Under the pieces are notes generated by a model. The model did no database searches, was not told where the DNA came from, and was given only the letters and a program-made list of their open reading frames with translations. A stretch of 7,636 nucleotides of DNA from contig JAEWEO010000107.1 of the NCBI GenBank assembly GCA_023389295.1, forward strand, positions 1 to 7,636, in the 5' to 3' direction. The position numbers were made by a program, and so were the translations under genes. This DNA comes from Bacillota bacterium (GTDB lineage: Bacteria > Bacillota > Clostridia > Lachnospirales > Lachnospiraceae). How positions within the stretch are numbered: the stretch's first letter is position 1; the number at the start of each line of letters is the position of its first letter. This document shows positions 1-6,727 of the stretch, piece after piece.

Positions 1-112
1 TCTATTAACCTGGTACAACATCCTGGCCTTACTTCTTGTAGGCCTTGGCATCTATATTGTGAATAAAAAAGCACCTTCCTCATATGAATTACAAGAAAAG
101 AGTAGGATATAG
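1..112 (+). CDS. C-terminal end of a probable EamA/DMT-family permease (partial)
   Basis: The frame beginning at base 2 is open from the window edge and stops with TAG at 110-112, giving the last 36 residues of a gene whose start lies outside. The tail reads as one hydrophobic helix (LLTWYNILALLLVGLGIYIV), then NKK and a polar end (APSSYELQEKSRI). A last helix with the GLGIYIVNK pattern is typical of EamA-type drug/metabolite permeases, which are ten-helix inner-membrane transporters. The family call rests on this tail alone, so another polytopic transporter family is possible. The substrate cannot be inferred. I see no terminator hairpin between this stop and the MATE gene 94 nt downstream on the same strand, so read-through into that gene is possible. 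Confidence 0.6.
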   Translation, partial: LLTWYNILALLLVGLGIYIVNKKAPSSYELQEKSRI

Positions 113-139
113 TTGGATGCTACATTAATTATTTTGGTC

Positions 140-168
140 TTGCATATATTCTTTACTTCAACTATCAT
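140..168 (+). promoter_or_regulatory. Candidate sigma-A promoter for the MATE-GNAT unit
   Basis: A TTGCAT box at 140-145 and a TATCAT box at 163-168 are separated by 17 bp. The -10 matches consensus at 5 of 6 bases and the -35 at 3 of 6. Transcription would begin near 175, leaving a leader of about 30 nt before the TTG start. A TATGAT at 171-176 is an alternative -10 without a good -35. In such AT-rich DNA this is only a plausible assignment. Confidence 0.35.
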
Positions 169-196
169 ATTATGATGAATAATAACAGGACAGGAC

Positions 197-200
197 GGAG
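197..200 (+). promoter_or_regulatory. Ribosome-binding site that supports the TTG start of the MATE gene
   Basis: GGAG lies 6 nt before the TTG codon at 207-209. An in-frame TAA at 183-185 and the absence of any ATG or GTG between it and 207 leave TTG as the only start that keeps the conserved N-terminal MATE helix. The next in-frame ATG is residue 15, inside the first membrane helix. Confidence 0.75.
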
Positions 201-206
201 AGAACT

Positions 207-1535
207 TTGACTGAAGGAAAAATTTCTAAAAAAATACTACTATTTGCTATGCCCATCTTTTTGGGAAATTTATTTCAACAACTTTATAATATTGTAGATT
301 CCCTAGTTGTCGGAAATGTGCTTGGAGAGCATGCTCTCGCTGCTGTAAGCTCCTCCGGCAGCTTGATTTTTTTAATTGTTGGCTTTATCAGTGGCATCTT
401 CGTGGGAGCAGGTGTAATTATTGCCCGTTATTTCGGAGCAAATGACAAGGAAGAACTATCCGTTGCCGTGCACACCACCATTGCTTTTGCACTAATAGCA
501 GGAATTATTGTAACCGTATTCGGTATGGTGTTTTCACCTTGGATGTTAAAGAAGATGGGAACGCCCGAGGACGTACTTCCGAGTTCTATTACATATTTTC
601 GATTATATTTTGCCGGTGGCATTGGTATTGTTATGTATAATGCATGCATGGGTATTTTTCAGGCTGTTGGCGACAGTAAACACCCACTTCAATATCTAAT
701 TATCGCGGCCATAATCAATGTAGTTTTGGATATTTTATTTGTTGCTGTGCTGGATTTTGGTATCGGTGGTGCAGCTATTGCAACTGTAATATCCCAATTT
801 GTTAGTGCTATTCTTGGCTTTACTAAGCTTCTTCGAGTTGATGGAGTCCACCGAGTTGATGTAAGACAAATACGTATTCATCCTAAAATGCTTTCAAGTC
901 TTTTAAAAATGGGTATCCCTACCGGTGTTCAAAACTCGGTCATTGGCTTTGCAAATGTCATTGTTCAGTCCAACATTAATCAATTTGGTGCTGTTGCTAT
1001 GGCTGGATGTGGTAGTTACTCAAAGCTAGAAGGCTTTGCATTTTTACCAATAACAAGCTTTAGTGTTGCTTTAACAACCTTCATCGGACAGAATCTTGGA
1101 GCGAAGCAATATGAACGAGTCAAAAAAGGTGCTCGTTTCGGGATCTTAGCCGGGGTATTGTTAGCAGAAGCCGTTGGAGTTCTATTATGGGTATTGGCAC
1201 CCGTATTAGTTCGCTTCTTTAACGATCAGCCTGACGTCATTTCTTACGGCGTAATGCAGACAAGAACGGAAGCATTGTTTTATTGCCTTCTAGCCCTTTC
1301 TCACTGCCTAGCGGGAATCTTAAGGGGTGCCGGTAAATCTACTGTACCCATGGTTGTCATGCTTGTGTGTTGGTGTGCCATCCGCATTACCTATATAACC
1401 ATAATGGTACGTATAATACCGGATATTCGGGTCATCTTTTGGGCATACCCATTAACCTGGTCTCTTAGCTCCATTGCATTTCTTATTTATTATAAAAAAG
1501 CTGACTGGCTTCATAGTTTTACTAAAAATACATGA
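207..1535 (+). CDS. MATE family efflux transporter
   Basis: This is a 442-residue cytoplasmic-membrane antiporter of the MATE family (usual length about 440-460), expected to export organic cations or drugs in exchange for Na+ or H+. About twelve hydrophobic segments form two pseudo-repeated halves. The N-lobe has the helix-1 pattern P16...Y27-N28-x-V30-D31...G36...G40, then RYFGAND (74-80) and FQAVGDSKHP (151-160). The C-lobe has the equivalent GQNLGAKQ and LRGAGKSTVP. The protein ends with the family-like YPLTW segment and a basic YYKK tail. It starts at TTG with GGAG 6 nt upstream. An acetyltransferase gene follows after 25 nt and is probably cotranscribed. The N-terminus (KISKKILLFAMPIFLGN) resembles the Firmicute MATE group often annotated as NorM/DinF/MepA-like. 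The substrate cannot be read from sequence, so no symbol is given. The reading frame is intact. Confidence 0.93.
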   Translation: MTEGKISKKILLFAMPIFLGNLFQQLYNIVDSLVVGNVLGEHALAAVSSSGSLIFLIVGFISGIFVGAGVIIARYFGANDKEELSVAVHTTIAFALIAGIIVTVFGMVFSPWMLKKMGTPEDVLPSSITYFRLYFAGGIGIVMYNACMGIFQAVGDSKHPLQYLIIAAIINVVLDILFVAVLDFGIGGAAIATVISQFVSAILGFTKLLRVDGVHRVDVRQIRIHPKMLSSLLKMGIPTGVQNSVIGFANVIVQSNINQFGAVAMAGCGSYSKLEGFAFLPITSFSVALTTFIGQNLGAKQYERVKKGARFGILAGVLLAEAVGVLLWVLAPVLVRFFNDQPDVISYGVMQTRTEALFYCLLALSHCLAGILRGAGKSTVPMVVMLVCWCAIRITYITIMVRIIPDIRVIFWAYPLTWSLSSIAFLIYYKKADWLHSFTKNT

Positions 1536-1545
1536 AAACATAGTT

Positions 1546-1553
1546 GAGAGGAG
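1546..1553 (+). promoter_or_regulatory. Ribosome-binding site that fixes the GNAT start
   Basis: GAGAGGAG lies 7 nt before the ATG at 1561. The longer open frame from 1474 would overlap the MATE coding end, has no such site, and would add 29 residues foreign to the GNAT fold. The start at 1561 is therefore preferred. Confidence 0.8.
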
Positions 1554-1560
1554 TATTTTG

Positions 1561-1974
1561 ATGAACTATGAATTGAAAGAAAATGTGATCCCATGCCTAG
1601 ACGACTTAATAGCTTTATACGAAGATGTTGGGTGGAGTAATTATACTAATAATACTGATATGCTTCAAAAAGCATATGAAAATTCTCTATTAATTCTGAC
1701 TGCTTGGTGTGATGATAAATTGCTTGGTGCAGTACGAGTTGTTGGTGATGGTTCTTCAATAATTTATGTACAAGACATCGTTGTTTTTAGAGCCAATCAG
1801 CATATGGGTATTGGTTCAAAACTTATTACAGATGTGATGAACAAGTATAAGGATGTATATCAAAAAGTTCTTCTAACTGATAATGAACCTAAAACAAAAG
1901 CCTTTTATGAAAAGATGGGATTTACATCCTGTGATAAGTATGGATGTATTTCATATGTAAAGTTTAGTAATTAA
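1561..1974 (+). CDS. GNAT family N-acetyltransferase
   Basis: This 137-residue single-domain protein is predicted to transfer an acetyl group from acetyl-CoA to an amine; it should be cytosolic. The GNAT core is visible in order: an N-terminal helix region with LYEDVGWSNYT (19-29); strands around LLILTAWCDDKLLGAVRVV (43-61); strand 4 IIYVQDIVV (67-75); motif A with the acetyl-CoA pyrophosphate loop Q80-H81-M82-G83-I84-G85 and the following helix; and motif B (NEPKTKAFYEKMGF, 108-121) with the usual Y116 and the GF turn. The length matches minimal GNATs. The substrate is unknown: these small Firmicute GNATs are poorly characterised and could act on a drug, a polyamine or a metabolite. It lies 25 nt after the MATE gene on the same strand, and a hairpin terminator lies about 80 nt beyond its stop. 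Confidence 0.9.
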   Translation: MNYELKENVIPCLDDLIALYEDVGWSNYTNNTDMLQKAYENSLLILTAWCDDKLLGAVRVVGDGSSIIYVQDIVVFRANQHMGIGSKLITDVMNKYKDVYQKVLLTDNEPKTKAFYEKMGFTSCDKYGCISYVKFSN

Positions 1975-2018
1975 ATTTGTTAGCTGTATCATTAAATAAA
2001 AATTGAACATATATCAGT

Positions 2019-2042
2019 TTCAAAACATAGCTTCAAAACATA
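2019..2042 (+). repeat. Short tandem direct repeat (TTCAAAACATA twice)
   Basis: The 11-mer occurs at 2019-2029 and 2032-2042, a 13-bp period, in the noncoding gap between the GNAT gene and the terminator. It is probably a small slippage duplication. No function is apparent. Confidence 0.5.
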
Positions 2043-2056
2043 AATTCAGACATAAA

Positions 2057-2104
2057 TATGCTCCTCCTTAAACTTACTAAGGGGAGCATATTTTATGTGT
2101 TTTT
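2057..2104 (+). terminator. Rho-independent terminator after the GNAT gene, possibly bidirectional
   Basis: The left arm at 2057-2070 (TATGCTCCTCCTTA) pairs with the right arm at 2078-2090 (TAAGGGGAGCATA) with one bulged T and a 7-nt loop. Flanking CATAAA/TTTTATG can extend the stem. TTTTATGTGTTTTT follows on the + strand. Read on the - strand, the same stem is followed by only a short T-run (TTTATG), so it may also stop the convergent methionine operon, whose stop codon lies about 110 nt away. The rest of 1975-2203 is AT-rich DNA without a gene. Confidence 0.8.
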
Positions 2105-2203
2105 ATTATTTTAAAACATCTCTTTATCAAAATATATTCATTTTCCTACTAACTCTAACATAAGTCTAACACTCTATTTACTAATTTAGCTTTATCATAA
2201 ATC

Positions 2204-4690
2204 TTATTGGTTGGTCAATTCCCTTACTAAGGTAACTGCAGATCCTGCATCGCTAGAATAACCGTCTGCACCAATCTCCTCCTTGTAGCTTTCTGTAACA
2301 ACGGCTCCACCAATGATAATTTTAGCCTTCACTCCTTGTTCTCTAGCTAATTGTACAACATTCTTCATCTCCACCATGGTTGTGGTCATAAGGGCTGACA
2401 AAGCGATGATGTCCGCGTTTTCTTCTTTAGCTGTACGTAGAATAACTTCAGTAGGAACATCTTTACCAAGGTCAATGACACGGAAACCATAATTCTTAAG
2501 CATTAAGGTAACTAGATTTTTACCAATATCATGAATATCACCCGCAACTGTAGCTATTACTACGGTGCATGAGACCTTAGAGGATTCCTCTTTTTGAAGT
2601 AGGGGTTCCAGATAATCAATGGCTGTCTTCATTGCTTCTGCACCTGCAATTAATTGTGGTAGGAAATACCTTTGGCTATCATAGAGCCGCCCCACCTCAT
2701 TAATTGCCGGAATTAAAACCTGTTCTATTAACGTATCCGGGGAAATACTATCATCTAATTCCTTCTTTACAAGCGCTACAATATCCCTTTTATTACCCTT
2801 TACTACCGCTTGATAAATGCGTCTTTGTTGCTCTGATAGTCCTAGTTCTTTATCCTTCGTCTCTTTTGCTTCTTTATTAGCACCAATTTCTATAGACTCT
2901 TTCTGTGGTGCTGCTGCAACTAAGGTCGGCCTTGTGGTAGCTCTTGCAATATAGCGTTCTGCACTCCCTTCCACTCCAAGCAGTAAATCAGCAGCTGCTG
3001 CCGTATTCATCAATAAATCCTGGGAAGGGTTAGCAATTGCCATAGTCAGTCCAGCCATAGCCGCAAAAGATAAAAAGGTACTATTAATATACTGGCGTTC
3101 GGGTAATCCAAAGGAGATATTCGATAAACCAATAATGGTCGCTACCCCAAGTTCCTCTTTACAATATCTTATGGTTTGAAGAGCCTCCGTCGCAGCATTT
3201 TGATTGGCTCCAACGGTATTAACCAGCCCATCAACGATAATATCCTCCTTTGATAAACCACATTCATAAGCCCTATCTATAATGGTATGAATGATTTGCT
3301 TCTTCTCTTCCATATCTTTTGGTAATCCTCTGTCGGATAAGGGTAGTAAAATAAACATAGCTCCATATTTCTTTGCAATCGGAATGAGCTTTTCAAACTT
3401 TTCGCGTTCCAGAGAAATGGAATTAATAAGGGCCCTTCCGGGATATCTTCTAAGCGCTGCTTCTATAACAGACACATTGCTAGAATCGATGGATAGAGGA
3501 ATCTTAGCGGCGGATAATACCTCTTCCGTAACCTGCAGCATAAGATCCTTCTCATCAATGCCATTCATTCCCATATTAACATCCAAGATGTCAGCTCCCT
3601 GTTCTACCTGTTCTTCTGCCATCTCCCTAACAAGGGTTAGCTTGCCTTCTCTAAGCTCTGCCTGTAGATCCTTTTTTCCCGTAGGGTTGATACGCTCTCC
3701 TACAATCATCAAACGATTGTCTAAGGAAATCTCTACTGTCATCTGCTCCGTTGTGAGAGCTCTTACATGTTGTGTTTTCCAAGGCATTGATGTACAGTCT
3801 TTGATGGCATCTACCATGAGTTGTATATGTTTTGGTGTCGTTCCACAACATCCTCCTACAATATTAACTCCAGCCTCCACAAGTTTTTTCATTTCAATTG
3901 CAAATTCTTCAGCCTCCATGGGAAAAACGGTTTCATTATTCTCAAGCCTTGGAATGCCTGCATTTGGCTTAGCAATGAGTGGAACATGGGCATATTTCTT
4001 CATTTCCTTAACGATATCTTGCATCTTATCCGGTCCGGAGGAACAATTTAATCCGATGGCATCTACCCCCATGCTCTGTAATACAATTACAGCTGTCTTA
4101 GGATCTGTTCCAAATAAAGTCCTTCCATTTTCAAAAGTTAACGCTATCATAACCGGAAGATCGCAGGATTCTTTCACAGCCAGTAGTGCTGCTCTACATT
4201 CTTGAAGACTCATCATGGTTTCAACAACAATCAAATCGATTCCCGCCTGCAATTGATATTTTAACTGTTCTTTATAGAGATCAACCAATTCTTCAAAGCT
4301 TAGTCGCCCCAAGGGTTGTACCTGTTCTCCTGTCATAGTCAAATCCCCAGCGACATAAACTTTTCTTGAATTACCGGTCTTATTACGGTATTCCTCTATT
4401 GCTGCTTTTGATAAGGCTACCAAACCTTGGTTAATCTCTCCTATCTGATCTGCCAAACCATATTCTGCAAGTTTAATACGATTTGCCGTAAAAGTTGGAG
4501 CAAATAAAATATCAGTTCCTGCCTCCAGAAATTCTCTTTGAAGTCCAATGAGTACCGAGGGATTATCAAGTATCCATTTCTCAGGACATACACCAACCGG
4601 CATTCCTCTCATTTGAAGATTCCTTCCTGTTGATCCATCAAGAATTACCGTTCTTGATTGTACCAGTTCTAAAAATTCTTTCCTCGTCAT
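2204..4690 (-). CDS. metH: Cobalamin-dependent methionine synthase, short form lacking the reactivation domain
   Basis: This cytosolic enzyme transfers a methyl group from 5-methyl-THF through protein-bound cobalamin to homocysteine, giving methionine. Domains of the 828 residues in order: homocysteine methyltransferase, about 1-300, with zinc ligands C216 (GLNC) and C281/C282 (GGCCGTTP); pterin-binding barrel, about 325-590 (GERINPTGKK 331-340, DVNMG 370-374, SIDSS 400-404); an Ala/Lys/Glu-rich linker, about 591-617; the cobalamin cap helices, about 618-700 (EVGRLYDSQRYFLPQL 665-680); and the B12-binding Rossmann domain, about 706-828. The last carries DIHDIG (718-723) with the cobalt ligand H720, the SAL motif 765-767 and GGA 794-796. 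The protein ends after the B12 domain, so the C-terminal AdoMet-binding reactivation domain of roughly 1,200-residue enzymes such as E. coli MetH is missing. The start ATG is preceded by AGGAGG at 4697-4702, 6 nt away. It is the second gene of an operon, 15 nt after the HMT-MTHFR fusion. A corrinoid-dependent methyltransferase for another donor is less likely, given the intact HMT and pterin domains. Confidence 0.93.
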   Translation of the reverse strand: MTRKEFLELVQSRTVILDGSTGRNLQMRGMPVGVCPEKWILDNPSVLIGLQREFLEAGTDILFAPTFTANRIKLAEYGLADQIGEINQGLVALSKAAIEEYRNKTGNSRKVYVAGDLTMTGEQVQPLGRLSFEELVDLYKEQLKYQLQAGIDLIVVETMMSLQECRAALLAVKESCDLPVMIALTFENGRTLFGTDPKTAVIVLQSMGVDAIGLNCSSGPDKMQDIVKEMKKYAHVPLIAKPNAGIPRLENNETVFPMEAEEFAIEMKKLVEAGVNIVGGCCGTTPKHIQLMVDAIKDCTSMPWKTQHVRALTTEQMTVEISLDNRLMIVGERINPTGKKDLQAELREGKLTLVREMAEEQVEQGADILDVNMGMNGIDEKDLMLQVTEEVLSAAKIPLSIDSSNVSVIEAALRRYPGRALINSISLEREKFEKLIPIAKKYGAMFILLPLSDRGLPKDMEEKKQIIHTIIDRAYECGLSKEDIIVDGLVNTVGANQNAATEALQTIRYCKEELGVATIIGLSNISFGLPERQYINSTFLSFAAMAGLTMAIANPSQDLLMNTAAAADLLLGVEGSAERYIARATTRPTLVAAAPQKESIEIGANKEAKETKDKELGLSEQQRRIYQAVVKGNKRDIVALVKKELDDSISPDTLIEQVLIPAINEVGRLYDSQRYFLPQLIAGAEAMKTAIDYLEPLLQKEESSKVSCTVVIATVAGDIHDIGKNLVTLMLKNYGFRVIDLGKDVPTEVILRTAKEENADIIALSALMTTTMVEMKNVVQLAREQGVKAKIIIGGAVVTESYKEEIGADGYSSDAGSAVTLVRELTNQ

Positions 4691-4705
4691 CTTTTTCCTC
4701 CTGTT

Positions 4706-6499
4706 TTAATGGTTCAATATTTTCTCTAGCATAGCAACTCTGTTAAAAGGTAGCATAAAGTAAAATCCATCGCAAATCGGTTCCAGTTGCTCCATCATCT
4801 CTAATGCAATGGCAATTCCGACCTCCTGTGCCTCTTCTTTGGACATGTCGGGTTGATACCTTGCTACTATCTCATCCGGTACATGAATACCGCTGATTTC
4901 ATTCTTAATAAAGCAAGCATTACGATAACTTACCAATGGCATAATGCCGCATAATATTTTCGTATCCAACCTGTCCTTAATCATTTTAATTCGCTCCACC
5001 TCTTCTTTGCAATAGATGGGCTGGGTTAGAAAATATGTAGCACCTGCTTCAATTTTTCTTCGCATTCGTTCGATCACCTTGTCTAAACTTCCTCGACCTT
5101 GGTTCAGTGCTCCGCCATAATAGAAAGGATCGTCCGTAAAATGTTCTACATTCATTTCCTTCACATATTCCATCAGCTGCATGGAGTTATAATCAAAGAC
5201 TCCTGTTGTCTTCGTACGGTTTTCTCCCGGCACCGGATCTCCTGTAACGATTAGAAGATTACGGATATCATGAATATAGGAGCCTAAAAGTACCGACCGC
5301 ATCGATATCATGTTACGATCCCGACAACAGACATGAGGCATAACGGTTAATCCCGTCTCCTCTGCAATTTTAATACTCATTAGAACAGAATCGACACGGC
5401 TTCGTCCCATGGGAGAATCTGCAAAGGTAATTACATCTGCCCCACAGCCCTTTAATCGATGTGCACATTCCATTACCTGATCAATATTGGCATCAAAGGG
5501 TGGGTCTAATTCTACAGCAATTACTTTTTTGCCGCTTTGAAGCATTTGATAGAACTCATTATTCTTACTAGGCTGCACCTGTCTCGGGCTCTGAGTGTTT
5601 TGGTTTCTCTTAGGGAGAGTAGGTTCCTTAGCTATGGCTATATCTAATTCCTTAATATAGTTCGGTGTCGTTCCACAACATCCACCAATGATATCTATTC
5701 CTAATTGTGCAATTAATTTAATGTTATCCGTAAAATATTCCGTGTTATCCATAAAAATCATTCGGTTCTGCATTTGCTCCGGATATCCGGCGTTAGGAGC
5801 ACAATAGATAAACTTATTGGACGGGAATGATAATTTCTTCATAATCTGATACATATGACCGGAACCCACGCCGCAATTTAGACCACATCCATCAATTCCG
5901 TCTATTTTACTAACCTGATCAAATAATCTCGCTGCACTAATTCCTGCCCCCGTATACCCATTTCTATTCACTGAGAAGGTAGTTAGTACGAACATATCCT
6001 CTTTTTTCGATTTGATATAAGCTACGATAGGTTCTATATCTGTAAGACTGGAAAAGGTCTCAAAATGAATTCCATCCAGACCCTCCTCCAAAAATATATC
6101 ACACATAGCCTGATATTGGGCACGAATGTCCTCACTAGTTGTATCACCATCCTCATGTATTGGTCCAATATCTCCAAATATCCAAATGGGCTCTGCCATT
6201 TTTTCTGACCTTGCCGCCGCAACTGCTTTTTTTGCTATCTGGCAGGCTGCTTTGATTAACTCTCTTTGCTTCATTTCATCTATATTAAGTACTGCTCTAT
6301 TCGCTGCAAACGTATTGGTCCGAAGTATTCTTGCACCAGCTGTTATATAATCACGGTGAATTTGCTCAATTAACTCCGGTGAAGTAAAATTCGCATATTC
6401 GGATATTGCTCCTGTTTGATATACTAATTCCGAATAATAGGTTCCCATGGAACCATCCGGGATTAGTCTGTGATTTTTTAAGTATTCCTTAATATCCAT
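4706..6499 (-). CDS. Bifunctional homocysteine S-methyltransferase / methylenetetrahydrofolate reductase
   Basis: This is a 597-residue cytosolic fusion with the architecture of Bacillus YitJ. The N-terminal half (about 1-290) is a homocysteine methyltransferase barrel with zinc ligands C209 (GLNC) and C274/C275 (GGCCGTTP). A polar linker (about 291-312) follows. The second half (about 313-597) is a MetF-type flavin-dependent reductase: AVELDPP (328-334) with E330 at the position of the catalytic Glu of E. coli MetF, VTGDP (418-422), LTQPIY (491-496), GIMPL (518-522) and a C-terminal FMLPFNR (581-587). The reductase turns 5,10-methylene-THF into 5-methyl-THF, the substrate of the MetH encoded 15 nt downstream. 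The methyl donor of the HMT half is not evident from sequence; S-methylmethionine or AdoMet are known donors for such domains. The ATG at 6499 has an AAGAGGA site just upstream. It is the first gene of the operon, behind a structured leader. Both halves look catalytically complete. Confidence 0.92.
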   Translation of the reverse strand: MDIKEYLKNHRLIPDGSMGTYYSELVYQTGAISEYANFTSPELIEQIHRDYITAGARILRTNTFAANRAVLNIDEMKQRELIKAACQIAKKAVAAARSEKMAEPIWIFGDIGPIHEDGDTTSEDIRAQYQAMCDIFLEEGLDGIHFETFSSLTDIEPIVAYIKSKKEDMFVLTTFSVNRNGYTGAGISAARLFDQVSKIDGIDGCGLNCGVGSGHMYQIMKKLSFPSNKFIYCAPNAGYPEQMQNRMIFMDNTEYFTDNIKLIAQLGIDIIGGCCGTTPNYIKELDIAIAKEPTLPKRNQNTQSPRQVQPSKNNEFYQMLQSGKKVIAVELDPPFDANIDQVMECAHRLKGCGADVITFADSPMGRSRVDSVLMSIKIAEETGLTVMPHVCCRDRNMISMRSVLLGSYIHDIRNLLIVTGDPVPGENRTKTTGVFDYNSMQLMEYVKEMNVEHFTDDPFYYGGALNQGRGSLDKVIERMRRKIEAGATYFLTQPIYCKEEVERIKMIKDRLDTKILCGIMPLVSYRNACFIKNEISGIHVPDEIVARYQPDMSKEEAQEVGIAIALEMMEQLEPICDGFYFMLPFNRVAMLEKILNH

Positions 6500-6534
6500 A
6501 ATTTCCTCTTTTCCTGCGTATGTTTTCTATACAT

Positions 6535-6587
6535 ATAAAGTCTGTGCCAAGCGTTTTTACATTTTGTAACCCAGACACAAACTTTAT
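6535..6587 (-). promoter_or_regulatory. Structured 5' leader of the methionine operon (12-bp stem with inner hairpin)
   Basis: Read on the - strand, ATAAAGTTTGTG (6587-6576) pairs with CACAGACTTTAT (6546-6535) over 12 consecutive positions, with a single U-G pair. It encloses 29 nt in which TTACA (6569-6565) and TGTAA (6561-6557) can form a further small hairpin. The element lies 35 nt before the ATG of the HMT-MTHFR gene and abuts the palindrome at 6588-6613. I could not recognise S-box, T-box, cobalamin or THF riboswitch consensus segments. The region has no U-run typical of an attenuator. Its function is unknown; it could be a riboswitch-like leader, an RNA-stability element or a protein site. 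Confidence 0.5.
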
Positions 6588-6613
6588 GAGTGAAGATTTG
6601 CAAAACTTCACTC
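6588..6613. repeat. 26-bp near-perfect palindrome in the operon leader
   Basis: Arms GAGTGAAG (6588-6595) and CTTCACTC (6606-6613) flank a TTTGCAAA core (6597-6604). The only asymmetric pair is A6596/A6605. As DNA it looks like a dimeric repressor site just downstream of the predicted operon promoter. As RNA it would form an 8-bp hairpin stacked directly on the neighbouring 12-bp stem. It is not followed by a U-run on the - strand, so it is a poor terminator for that direction. Confidence 0.6.
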
Positions 6614-6644
6614 TTTCCTCAGTATGTACCCTGAATTTTTACCT

Positions 6645-6674
6645 ATTATATATCATTCACACCCAAAACCACAA
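6645..6674 (-). promoter_or_regulatory. Candidate promoter of the methionine operon
   Basis: On the - strand a perfect TATAAT -10 (6650-6645) sits 18 bp from a TTGTGG -35 (6674-6669). The predicted start near 6638 would give a leader of about 139 nt carrying the palindrome and the 12-bp stem. The -35 matches only at TTG, so the call rests mainly on the -10 and its position. Confidence 0.5.
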
Positions 6675-6718
6675 GCTATTTTCATTTACTCTGAGTACTT
6701 TCCTCATAAATAATCTTG

Positions 6719-6727
6719 TGATATAAT
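6719..6727 (+). promoter_or_regulatory. Candidate extended -10 promoter of the DUF2752 gene
   Basis: TGATATAAT is a perfect TGnTATAAT extended -10, which can work without a good -35; the -35 window around 6699-6704 (TTTCCT) is poor. Transcription would begin near 6734, about 28 nt before the chosen ATG. The last two bases of the -10 overlap the left arm of the inverted repeat at 6726-6770. The 262 nt between the two divergent ATGs hold only regulatory sequence; I see no gene there. Confidence 0.5.

Noticed and set aside
1451..1460. ATTAACCTGG shared between the window start (4-13) and the MATE 3' end
   Set aside because: Both code for a LTW tripeptide in different membrane proteins and the match does not extend; not a real repeat.
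1474..1560. Longer start for the GNAT gene
   Set aside because: It would overlap the MATE 3' end in another frame and lacks a Shine-Dalgarno sequence; the ATG at 1561 has a strong one.
3291..4205. 304-codon open frame on the + strand
   Set aside because: It lies wholly antisense inside metH, has no family signature and a serine/isoleucine-rich composition typical of an antisense shadow.
6613..6706. Direct 9-mer repeat CTTTCCTCA at 6613-6621 and 6698-6706
   Set aside because: Short and far apart, with no consistent placement relative to the two promoters; probably chance.
6670..6720. TACTCTGAGTA (6687-6697) flanked by CACAAG (6670-6675) and CTTGTG (6715-6720), a nested symmetry between the two divergent promoters
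   Set aside because: The elements are short, not exactly concentric and common in AT-rich DNA. Worth noting only if conserved in relatives.
6520..6726. 68-codon open frame on the + strand in the divergent gap
   Set aside because: No ribosome-binding site, low-complexity product, and it overlaps the stems, the palindrome and the predicted promoter of the operon.
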